64,000 nucleotides of DNA from Atrichornis clamosus. Taxonomy: Eukaryota > Chordata > Aves > Passeriformes > Menuridae. The translations under genes and the position numbers were made by a program. The notes under the pieces are model-generated. The model was not told the origin of the DNA. It saw nothing but the letters and a program-made list of their open reading frames with translations, and did no database searches. The stretch lies in contig WBMZ01003460.1 of NCBI GenBank assembly GCA_013400975.1, positions 27,144 to 91,143 on the forward strand, in the 5' to 3' direction. Positions 11,801-23,630 of the stretch are shown here, in pieces (the first letter of the stretch is position 1; every line of letters starts with the position of its first letter).

Positions 11801-14800
11801 GACCTAAAATATTTTATTTTACTTCAAAGACATGACTAAATAATAATAGCACATAATTTTGTCTGAGGCAGAAAACTGCTGTTTTCATAACTTCTTTTAA
11901 GTGAGTATAGTTGCATTTATGCATCATACTCTGCATTTGCTTTGTTCATCTGGGAAACCTGCAATGCTGTATCAAGGTGAGATCCTTTGAAAAGAGAACA
12001 ATCCAAGGATCTCAAGAGACGTGACTCTCTTAACCAAGTAGCAGTTAGATTACAGTTTTCAGTCCAAGTTCACTTTAATCAATCTTCCCCTCATTATCAA
12101 GAGACAGCAAATCAGAGAGAGCTAAAAGACATGTGGCAGACGCTCGTTGATTGGAATGACATGCAGATTGCTGGCTCAGCAAAAGTGCAGCGTCATGGTT
12201 CAGTCTGGATCATTTGTCAGAAATGAAAATCAAGTGTCACAGCGTCTTGCTCACTAATTGACATCAGAGGAAACACATCAGCCACAAGTGCTTCATTTCC
12301 CTTCAGTGCATGAAATCCACTGCGCTGGGAGGTCGTGTCGTTATCTAAGTCACCGTGGAGGAACAATGTAAATACTGGCTACTCCCGGTAGTGCTAAGGA
12401 GACACACATTTGTGATCTTGTCGCTGAAATCTTGCAGTCTCTTACTACAGGTTTCATGTAATCAGTACCAAAAGTTTCATGCTTAGGAGTCAAGCTCTGC
12501 TGACAGTCATTTGGCTTTCATACACAAGTCTTTGCTTAATTCAATACTACTGGGGTTTTGTGTTGTGAGAGATAAACATCCCGTCTTTACTTCTTTGTTC
12601 AGCTGACAAATGGGAATTGCTGATGAATAATTCTGGGAGAGTTGCAGTAAAATAAATGGTGAGCTTGTTGTTGGGATCTTTTTCTTTTTTGGAAAGATCA
12701 TAAACTTGAGAAGATATAATTCCCATCAAGAAAAGCTCCCTAGAAAGTTTTAGGAGACACAGTTAAGTACAAGTGTTTCATGGATTTAAATCCAGCTTGG
12801 AAAGTGGGACTTGATAGATGAAGGGAGTTCAACTTGAATTCTGTGTAAGGTTCTTGATGTCATTGTTTGGTTTTTGTGGGGTTTTCTTGTTTGTTTGCTT
12901 GTTCTGAAGTAAAGATTTACAGAATGCTGAAAATACTTTTTTGAAAGGGCATATGACAATTTAATTTGGTACTTCTTTGGTATCACCCATGCTTTCAACA
13001 GTTCTTTCTTCTTTTAAAAAAGTCACTTTGTGGTGTCTCCAGTGTTAACAGAGCAGATTTTTTCTTGATGAGAGACAGAGGTAATTTTGAATCAAACATG
13101 TTTAGTGGTTGGTTTTAAACAAAAAGAGGATTGCAAGGATTGTCAATCATCACTTTTAAATGTTAGCAACAAACAGCTACTTAAATGTACCATTAAATAA
13201 ATATAGTGTTCAGGCAAAATCTTCAGCTTTGAGCATTTTCAGAACGAAATTATTTTGCTTTAAAATAGCCATAATTGGAAATGTAGTAAAGTATTTCTAC
13301 AAGTTAGGAATAATGAGAAATGTGATGAGGAGTGAACTAAAGCCAAACCACAAATGAGTTTTCCATTCATTACTGGTGAGCAATGATAAATAATTGCATT
13401 TATAATCTAGAGAATCTATATTATATAAACTACATATTCTATATTCCTTCTGCTTCTTTTTTCTTCTCTAAAGTTTCATGATTTTATTGCTTCCAGTGTT
13501 TCAGTAGCTGCGTTCTCTCCTTGTTAATACAAGTGTTGGTTACGTTTTTAAGCTGCAGTGTGAATCAGTCCTGTTTTGTGTAATGCAGAAGAAAGAGCTA
13601 TATTTTAAATATGTTTTCTCACGTTGGACCTTATTATCATGCTTTGAAAAAATTTACATCTGGTAGAGTCTTTTGCATTAGACTCCCACTGTCGCTGTGA
13701 ATATTCATGACCTCTATTTCATTTTTTTGCCTTGATCCTTTTTCCAATATAAAAAGAGGACCAGCAATACACATGCCAGTTATCGGCCCTTGGGTAGGTT
13801 TAGCCAAGGCCTGTGTTCTAATATTTTAAACTAATAATAGGCCCAAACTGGTTTTTCTTTTAAGAAAACTTTAATTTGAGAGCATGAATGAAATGTGAGG
13901 ATATAAATAAGAATGTCAGTGTTCAGATCTGATACTTTCCTGTCCTGTATCTCCCCTGACATCACTGAATTTGCTGGTCATTCACCATGGCTGTCTGTAA
14001 CAATCCTATTTATCTAAATATAAGTTTAAATCTTTCAATGTATTTAAATTTCCAGCAGCTAAAAGTGTTTGCAGGCAACCACTGCACAGGGTTAATGTTC
14101 AGGATAAATCTTACTCATAAATATGCTAATACTAATGAAATTGTTTGATATTTTTTATTCATATGGAAAATAATGCATAAATATTAACTTTATCTTATAT
14201 TTGCTGCTCTTATGTTCATTGTGTGAAATAAAGAAGTGGAAAACTGGGAAGTTGAGGTTAGGGAAAGGGGAGACATCTTTTCTTTGATCAGGATAGAATA
14301 GGGGTAATGATACATTTTCTGTTGCCTAAATTTTTGCTCTGGACAGAATAAAAAACTTTATTAAATTTAAGTCTAGGTGAACAATGGAATAATAATGAAA
14401 ACTACACAATTAATATTCTTTGTGTATTTACAGAAAATACAACGTTTGCTCATTTATATTCTATCTTTTCCTTGCACCTTTGCCAATACTAAGGCACTTT
14501 TGTGCAGCATCTCAAACTTGCTGTGCCCAGGGCAACTGGGGAACCTGTTCAGTATAGGCTGTACCGTGTGTCTGTACTGTAAGCATTGTGTACCTGTGTA
14601 GTTTGTGCAGTGGTGAACACAGACACCGTCACCAGGAGGCCTGGCTCTGTATTTCCTTCACTTCACTGTAGTTACTCCCCTGTGCAAGGCTTTTAAAATG
14701 AATTCGCTCCTGTTTCATCTTCAAACTTACACTAAGTTTCTAACAGTCCCATTATGTGAATTTAGTAGGGTACTAAAGCCTTAACAAATTAGAATCATCC

Positions 14801-17522
14801 TTTACTTTTATTCTTCTATTTTGTGTGCCTGTCTTCCTAGAGACAAGATATTTACGTGTTTGTTGATATTTATCCTTAGAATAGAGGGGAATGCCTATGT
14901 TTAATGTGAGTTTAACACTTTTTTTGTTCTTGTAGTATTTCTGTTAGATTAGCATGTTCTAAATCTCAAAGTATAAAGGGTTTGGGGATACTTTAGGGAC
15001 ATTTTGTACCTGCACATCATCTTTTAAAATTACTCGTTCATTTGGGATTTTGAAAACAGATGCCTCTCTCCTTTGTAAGGAATGAATTGCAGTTTATGTG
15101 ACAGGTTTTTCCTTTTTTCCTAATTTATCAATTACACTTTGAAATATGTAGCTTGAAACTTCTTTGGGTTTTTAAAAATTATTATTAACAACAAAAGCCT
15201 AAATTTGAAAGGTTGTGAGGGTTTTATAAAAATTTCTTTAATATGTTCTGTTTTGACCATCAGAAACTCCAGTCACATCTGAAAACCAGGGCCAACAGAT
15301 GACAAATAATTTTTAGTCGGAACACCAGCTCTTTCTGGAACACAGTGTGTTTGATTTTGAACTCCAGCCTGGTGACTTGGCTTTTCTTTCAGCTATGCCA
15401 GTGCTCCAAATTTGCAGTTTTATGTAATTCACTTCTATGCACTGAACCATGTATGTTTAGGTTTTTTCCTCCTCTTCTTTTCCTCTTTTACTGAGGTGCA
15501 AAGAAGAAAGCATGTTCTATGTATATATGCTATATATTAATACATGTAGGTTATTCCTTAGAATAGGAATAAAATGCAGCTTTCCAAGGATAATAGGGAA
15601 ACAATTGCTACAGCTCATTACTTTATGTCATGATACATTAGTATAATGAAGAGTAATTAATTGTCTTACTGGCATTGTATTACTGAATATTTTCTGATAT
15701 CTGGTTACGAGTCAAATACTGCAGAACGGTGATGAAGCATAACAGTAAAATTATTCGGATGTAGGTGGAACGTTCTTGCAAGCAGAATCTCATCCTGATC
15801 CTGGGGAGGTGGGAAAGGGGAAGAGATTTCAGATCATTAAAACTGATCATGTTGTAGAACAGCTACCAGGTGAATATATTTGGTAGTAAAATAACTGGGA
15901 GAGCTTATTTGGGGTTTACCTGCTTGTGTCCCTGCAGAGTCACTGCTGTGACACCCAGAAAAGTGTCGGGGTTCTGGGCACAGCAAGGGAAGGTGATTGA
16001 CCTTTAACCATTGCAAACAGGAACACTCAGGGGACAGCTCCACCATTTGTGTTTTGTGTTGATAGGGGAAAAATGCCATGACTCTGCATGCAGAACATGC
16101 ACTTCTCCCTGCTTCAGTGAAAATTGAAGAGGCATTTTGAAGCCCACATGCATGGGCTCTTCTGGAGAACGATGCTGCAAAAAATAAAGAGTATTTCCAC
16201 CGCTGAACTGCACATTTCTATACAAAAGCAGTTTATACTGATTCACGTGAGTGCACACTGTTCTGCAGAAGAGGCCGGCTCAGTTGGTTTCAAGGTGCTG
16301 TGTCGTTGCTTAGACAACTCTGCTGGAACACCCACAGTCCTCACAGGCCCTCCCTTGTGCAGGATTTCAAGGGTGAGCCATGTACATTTTAAAGTGAATA
16401 ATTACAGTAACCCAATTTCAGTGATTTCTTACAGGGGTGTTAGGTCTGTGAAGCTGCAGAATAAGAAAAATTTACTTTTGTGTTTTCTGACAAGTTCTGT
16501 ATAGTGTTCATGTGTCAAATATCTTTTTAAATGAAAATGCTTGCAGAATGCACTTGTGGCAGGTGTCTTCAAAGTAGTTCTGCAGGAAAATTAATTTCTC
16601 TTTGCCAACTGTAATGAAAAATGCTTTCAATGGTGTACTCACCTCTAAAATATAAAATAGCTAATGAGAACTAATATTGCCATTTTTGCAAGTCTTTCTC
16701 CTCAAGGCTGGTCTCAATGGACTTCGTGTATTATTTGTGGAGTTTTTTTTTAGTATAGGCTAAATATGATGATTATTCTACCTCTGTATAACAGTTTTTA
16801 CAAAGATATAACCTTTGTGAATATATTGTTCTTCAAAACATCTCTGAAGTACTGTGCAGTGGTGGCCTGCATCAAGACAGTGCAAGTGTCATAATTCTGT
16901 GAATATTTACTGAGATGCTCCCTGAATTGTCCCCCTGAAGTAACTAGAGTTGCTTCATCTGTAAAATTAAGTAGAAGACTGAGAGTCTGCAGCATCGGAG
17001 CCTCGGAGACTTCCCACTGGTTTTGGTGCCCAGGGGAAAGTTAACAGACTTTGAAGAGATTTTAATTTAGAGAAGTGTTTGGGTGGTAACTGCAGCTTCA
17101 GAGATAGAAGGCTCAATCTAGAGCTCTATTGACTACAGAGGAGACCTTGAGATGAAATTCAGATCCGTGAATGTTCCTGTTTCCTAGAACTCCCAGGCTT
17201 GTAAATCCTGACAGAAATCGCAGGCTGTTAAATGTCTACAATTTTTTTTTCATTTTATTTTTAAATATTGAAATGAGAATTTCCAAGTAATTCATAAAAT
17301 GTAAATGACCCATCTTCTCTATGTCCTCACTGCTGTTATTAAGTATATACAAGATGTTCAGTGCTGTAAAAATAAAAAAATCTACTTATGGAAATTCTGA
17401 ACAGAAATGTTTGCCTTTAGGACCAGTCACAATGAATACATGTGTATTTGCATTGTCATTTTTTTGCCTATGTGTGCCATCTGTTTCAATGCCAACTCCT
17501 CTGTTGTTGTTTGTTTTTCTAA

Positions 17523-17756
<234 letters not shown>

Positions 17757-18353
17757 TGAACCATTTCCAACTCTTCTGTCTCTTAATTTAAAATCATGAT
17801 TAAAAAGCTAAAAATAAAAACCATTCCTTGCTTCTTTTTTTTTTTTTATGCTATTCTTGTTATTGCTGTATTCTGTATAACTGATGATATTCCAGAAAAA
17901 AAATTAAGTATTCTTAATACTTAGATTTTTTTTAATACAAATTTTGGAGATAAAATGCCATTTTTAGTACAGTTCAGACACTTGTATTAAGAACAGATAA
18001 GACTGTAAATATTATTTGAAATACTCATTCTGGATTAAAAGCCTGGTTTGGAACTGCTTCTTCAAAGGAATTGAAGTATGAAATACAAAATGAGGATTAG
18101 AGGAAAAAATGGAAAATTTATGGGACAACTGAATTGGTAATTTAACTGATATGTTTTATAAATATTTTTGATTGAATATTAAATTGGTTTGTATGCTACC
18201 TAGCTTTCTAAGATGAGGTATGTTTTCCAGCCTCTTTTTGTTGTTGTGTATGACTGGATGGAGAAATCAACAGAAGGACTTCACTCTTGAGAAGTTCTGA
18301 AAACTGGGGAGAATGCTTGTTTAGTGATGTTTATAGGAAAAATACTTGCTGAG

Positions 18354-18383
18354 AAATTTTAGATTTAAAAATTTTAGATTTAA
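18354..18383. repeat. 15-bp tandem duplication
   Basis: The unit AAATTTTAGATTTAA occurs twice, head to tail and without mismatch, in AT-rich intron. This is a simple replication-slippage type duplication with no sign of function. Confidence 0.9.
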
Positions 18384-20141
18384 AAATATTGCTACAAAAG
18401 GTGACTGACGACTTGGTGTGGGTAGGTAACAAAATAGCAGGAAAGCGCTGTCTGGGTTAACAGTAGGAAATGCTGCAGGGCTGGTTATTGTACTTACCAA
18501 TTTGTGCTGTGTCCAATTGTGTTTTCTGTGGGAGCAGTTCAGGCTTTGGCACTGGGAGCAAGTCTGGAGGTTTTGTTACTGTTCAGTGAAGCAGCAGCTG
18601 CTCGGTTCCTTGAAATGTAGTTGTGGTTTAAAGGGAAATCTAAACCCACTACGTAACACACGTTTGTATTAATGGAGTGAGAGCGAGCGTGAGAAGGGTT
18701 TGGTGTAGTTTTCAATTTTAGACTCTGAAATCATAATCTTTATTTTTAAGAATAAATTAGAAATAAATATCAAGTTTAATGTTTTCAATAATGCTAACTT
18801 TTTATTGCTACTTGTAGCATTTTCATTCTGACTACTTAACAATCCATAATAATTTCTATTTTTTAAAATGTTGATAAACCATAAGTAGAGCTCACAAAAA
18901 ATTGTCCATAGAAGAATCAAGTCCAGAGAAGAATAAAGTAAAAGAAAGTTTTGTTTTCTGGGGCTTTCTTGTTGTTCATTTGTTTTTCAAAACTTTTGGA
19001 ACCTTTCATGAAATACTTTTTCTGAGGTTTTGGGGCTTTTTTTTGTTTCTCTTTTTTTAGCTGAACTGGTGTTGGCACTGCTTCATTGTCTTGGGTGAAG
19101 CGTTTCTTCCTTTTCATTAAGCACATACAGCAAATCAGTTTAATATCTTTTTTAAGATGCAATAAAGTGAAATGGAGTCTATTTTTTACTTAAAACTGTT
19201 TAATGTAATTAGAGGGATCATTATTAATGCTTTGATCCTTTATTTCCCAAAGTTGCTTTCTTCAGTACTTGCAATCAAAATATGGTATCCAAAATGGTTT
19301 TACAGTAATTCTGTATGGGTTTGGTTTTTTTTTTTCTGTTGTAGAACTTATGCACAGCCCAAAGTTAAAGGTGTTCAGACAATTTTTTTCCCAGGCAAAA
19401 AATTTCAGTTCAGGAAATTATTTTCTAGTATTCTTGTATACCTAGCAGTCTCATATTCGAGGTTATCGATTCGTACATCCCTTTTAAGACTCTGCTTGGT
19501 GCATTTCAAGTGTTCTCTTTGCCCCGTGAGCTGTGAATTCTGCCGCTGTGCTGGAATGGGTGGTAACAGGGGCAGGAGCGGGGTGATGGTGTCACCCCTG
19601 CTGCCCTGCCCAGCACTGAGACTGGGGACTGCAACTGCCTTTGTTCTTGCTGCAACTGCAGACCGGAGCAGCACAGAGGGGAAGGACACCTCTGGTCACC
19701 GTGTCTGGCGCGGAGACCGTGCAACGTAACAGTGCCTAATAGAGGGCATGGCAGGAAAAGCCCTTCTTATATGTCCTAATTATTAATGATCCGTGGACAA
19801 GTCTTGCGAAATATAAAATATCCCTTGGCTTCCTCCTCGTCAGACTCAGCTGAGCAGGTCTCAAAAGCTTTCTTGCTGAAGTGCCACCCTGGGGCGGGTG
19901 GGGCAGGTGCGCTGGTGGTGACACAAAAGGGTTGTGTGAATGGCCATATTCTGCTTTTGCCTTCACTGGACAATCAACGATCTGATTCTAATATTAAGGT
20001 TCTAGTTTTATAGCTTTAAATTGCTTTATCTATCTATTTCATATAAATTCAATTCCGATTTAGTGTCATTTCAAGTGTCCACAGTAGTGACATATTTAAT
20101 GCTTGCTTATGAGTAAAGTCCACATATCTGGAAAATGCCTG

Positions 20142-20426
20142 CTTAGTTGTCGCTGTTGAACCACTGGCCGAGCGAAAGAACCAGCCGAGTTCGGGTGAGG
20201 CTGAAAATCTGTATTTATTATTTAATTCTAAAACTTATATAGACTGTCCAAAGGTCGTCCGGATTGGGTCAATTCATAGCCTCCCCCTAAGCCGATAGGC
20301 CAGGTAGAATGTCCATCTTTCCAGAGACAGTTTTCAATAACATCCAAGCTTTTATCTCTCTTTACAAAACATAGAAAGAAGAAGAGAAAAGTTCCCGTGG
20401 GAAAGGTCTGTGTTACCACACTTAGT
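20142..20426 (-). mobile_element. Solo LTR of an endogenous retrovirus with 6-bp target duplication
   Basis: The LTR body is 20148-20420 (273 bp). It is bounded by TGT and ACA and flanked on both sides by CTTAGT (20142-20147 and 20421-20426), a 6-bp target-site duplication. Read on the minus strand it has a TATATAAG box, then an AATAAA signal, then a GC-richer U5-like end. The AATAAA lies just after the TATA box and before the expected cap site, the arrangement known from alpharetroviruses, which also make 6-bp duplications. No internal retroviral genes flank it, so it is a recombination-derived solo LTR. A 70-codon minus-strand frame at 20228-20440 is chance. Matching termini plus duplication make the call strong; the family assignment is inference. 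Confidence 0.85.
20214..20241 (-). promoter_or_regulatory. LTR TATA box and polyadenylation signal
   Basis: On the minus strand TATATAAG occupies 20241-20234 and AATAAA occupies 20219-20214, only about 14 bases downstream. The polyadenylation signal therefore falls in U3, ahead of a short R, as in avian leukosis-type LTRs. Transcription from here would run antisense to GABRB2. Present activity is unknown. Confidence 0.6.
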
Positions 20427-23029
20427 TGTATTTTACACACATCTAAAAAATCCTGTACACTGTTACTAGTCTGAAAATCACTATTATTTTTGCTGCATTA
20501 ATTTACTTTAACTTATATTCTCAGACACATATTCTTACTTTGAGATGCATTTTTCTAAAGTGAGGTTCCTTTAAGTATCAGTCTTAATATTTTTTACCTC
20601 CCCATACATCTATTTATAACCATTATTACAGGCACACACATACATATGCTGCTGTGAATTTACCTTGCATTTACCTTGATTGCTGTAATCAAATTCATTG
20701 AACTGCAAGTGATCTTATTAGTATAAATGTAACCAGCCCATTCTTTTATGTCCCTGTAGTTTAATTTTTTTTTTATAATGCAAGCGGTGATCCCTTAACG
20801 TTGTTCTTTTTGTTTTGGTGAGCAGAACCCATACATGGTGTGCATGTCACATCTGATTAGATTTGACATTGTGAAGGTAAATTTCAGGAAGGACTAGGAG
20901 GCAGTTTTGTGAGCACCTGGTTATGCTGTCACTGAAAGAGGGGAGAGAGAGAGAAAAATGGCTAATAATGAATGTAGGCATCTAAATGGTTGGTGTGCTG
21001 TCGTCATAGCCTGCCCTGTTCACTGCTGCAGGGCATTAGTTAAGGGCATAACTGAGTTCCTGACCATTTTTTTTTACAGAGAACTTGACATACTGGTTAC
21101 TTTTAGGTTAAGAAGGACTTTTATTTCTGAGGGATAGCTGCCAGCTATTTATGTTTTGGGAAAATGTTTTATTTCATATTATTTTCATATTCCATCTGGC
21201 AAGAAAATTATTCTTTGCTGCCAAGAACAGGACATTCAATAGATGATATACTTAAATCACCTAAATGGTAGAAAATTGTAAATATATAGTCTTAAATGAA
21301 GAGTCATTACAGGGAAAATTACTATGTTGGTAGTTAAGATGACTTGTAAGAGGATATTAGTGATTTGACAACATATATAGAACAGTAAATTTAGATATTT
21401 AAATCTAGAATAGCAGTTTACAGTAGATTGAGCAAAGCTTGAATAAGATATGCAGTCAGAACTCAGGAGAAGATATGGCTTTGACTAAATTTCTGTATGT
21501 TAAAATATCTGGTTTATAGAACACACTTAGCAGAAATGGGTGGTACAGTAGATGAGATTTGTTATTTCTTAGATTTATTTTAATATATATATAAATATAT
21601 ATGTAGAAAATTTCCCCTGACTTTTGACATCAAATCTGTTCTAAAATGCAGATAGAAAGTTCAGCTGTCTTCTGCTTTATTCTGTGTAAGCCTGGGCAAG
21701 AATCCCTTCTCTGATTTTCACAGCCTGTGAAAGCATGAAGGTTTGGGGATTTTTTTCCAGGGATGAAATGCAAGATTTGAGAATGGTGACAAGTAAAGAT
21801 GCTTCTGTTGCCAATTTGGAATTGCTGCTTTTTGTGTAACTTTGTTATGGTGCCTTTCTGGAAGTCAGCTCTTTGATGGGAGAGAGTATTGGGATGCTGT
21901 GTGGCAGAATAAGGAGAAAACTCAGTTTAGAACACTAGGATTAAATATAGTTGAAGAAGTGGCTGAAGACAAAGATATTTTTTGTGGTTTTGCACCATTA
22001 ACAGGCTGTTTACAGAGATATTGACTCTTGCATACACTTCTCCCTGCCTTCCTCACAAGAGAGCTCTGCAACAGTGGGTAAAGAACTGATAATTGCATGC
22101 CCAAGAGCACGGGGCACTCCTGTATCTCTTCAGCGAGATGGTTTTATGCTTTTTGTAAATGAAGTTTGTGGGTGTTTTTCAATGAAAAATAGAATATATT
22201 CATAACTTCTGATAGGGGCCACGTTCTGTGAGGTAATGACATTCCCATCCTTTTTAGCAAAAAAGAAAACAAAAGGAAGTAGAACAGAGTAGTTTTTTTT
22301 CAGAAATGAAAGACTTTTCCCAGTTTGAAAGCCCAACAGTTTTACTTGCCAAGATTCATCTAATACATTACCAACTAAAAGTGTCCAACCCAGCCGGCAG
22401 TAATTCCTATTTGGCTGATGGAACACAGTAATCTCCCGTAAATGAGAGAATTATGTGTATGATGGTCTTGCTTTGTTCTCTCTCTATTTCCTGCTACCAG
22501 CATTGAGTCACATGAATCCCAAACAGTCCTGGATGCTTGGATTTTGTGTTGTCTCAGCTGTGCCTTCTGCTGTCTGCTCACTCAGTTTCAGCTGCTTGGA
22601 AATTTTCACTGTTGCAAGTAAAATAGATTCTCCCACACATTGCTCTGCTAAAATAGCATTGGGCATTTTTGTTTTATTAATAGATTTTTTTCAGCAGTTT
22701 AACTTCTCACAGGCAGCTTATTATCTACAAAATCTGATGGACAGGTTTAAAAGCAATTGATTTGCAAATACCTTTAATTCTCAGATTATACTGTTTGAAA
22801 GGTGAATTGCTCACACCAGCTATCCTTCAGTAAAGCACTTGATCTTTATTTTGCTACTTTTTGCTTTTTTTCTTTTTTTCGAGGGGGTGTTGGTTTTCTT
22901 TTTTTTTGTCTGGATGGTTTTTTGTTTGTTTTTGTTTTTCTTCCTGATAGGGTATATTTTTTATTTAAAACCCTGAACATAATTTGAAGTTCCATTTTTC
23001 AGTTTTAAAATCATTTTTACTACCTGGAA

Positions 23030-23171
23030 CCCTGGAAGTCTTCAAAGCCAGGTTGGAGGGGGCCTTGAGCAACCTGGTCTGGTGGGACATATCCCTGCCC
23101 GTGGCAGGGGGGTTAGGACTAGGTGATCTTTAAGGTTCTTTCCAACCCTTTAACATTCTGTGATTCTATGA
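23030..23171 (+). repeat. CR1 LINE 3' end, sense on +
   Basis: A clear CR1 tail: 'gtcttcaaagccaggttgga', 'ggggccttgagcaacctggt', 'tccctgcccgtggcaggggg', 'ttctttccaaccctt', ending in the terminal tandem unit ATTCTGTG ATTCTATGA. It is 5'-truncated to about 140 bp, typical of CR1. The segment is fairly well preserved, so this copy is younger than the one near 7.7 kb. Confidence 0.93.
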
Positions 23172-23477
23172 ATTAACATTATGTCTGTGGACTGCCTATA
23201 ATATTTAAAATATCCTTGTCAGTCTGAAATTTCCTCTGTCAGAAAGCAAGAGATCTGTCCTACCTTTTTGATACAAAATTATATTTCCAGAAGGGGGACA
23301 GAAGTTGATTAAGGACTTTTAATGCCCATTCATGGTAAGCAAAAAATTTTCTCAAAATCTTTCTCAATTTGGGGATTTCTCATGCAAAATAGTTCTATTG
23401 AAGGTCCCAAGGAATAAAGCAGAGAAATACTAGTACTGTTATTTCTAATGATATATAAACTGAAGACTTGGACATGA

Positions 23478-23630
23478 AACAAATCATCCAGTTCCTCTAC
23501 TCAGTTATTTCATTTGTTAAATTGGAATGCTAAAACCTACCTTCTCACAGGGGTGTTGTGAAGATTAATTAATTAGTTCGTAAAGTGCTTTGATCCCATA
23601 AAACACTACATAAGTGCCAAGCATTATTGT
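23478..23630 (+). repeat. Ancient MIR/CORE-type SINE (MIR1_Amn-like)
   Basis: The segment carries, in order, a degenerate 'cagttatttcatttgttaaa' (equivalent to the 'cagtttcctcatctgtaaaa' box), 'acctaccttctcacagggg', 'tgttgtgaagattaattaat', 'gtaaagtgctttga', and 'ctacataagtgccaagcatt'. This is the order found in amniote MIR-type SINEs, closest in my memory to MIR1_Amn. The tRNA-derived head is not recognisable. Such elements stopped moving long before the bird radiation, so a copy this readable in a bird is notable. Family assignment is from memory of the consensus. Confidence 0.75.

Noticed and set aside
19172..19729. 185-codon + strand open frame, one of the longest in the window
   Set aside because: It begins in ordinary AT-rich intron and runs by chance into a GC-richer stretch. 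It has no domain, splice signals or coding-like composition throughout.
20448..20459. Alternative right end of the LTR at 'cctgtaca'
   Set aside because: That end gives no target-site duplication, whereas the 20148-20420 limits give TGT/ACA termini and a perfect 6-bp duplication.
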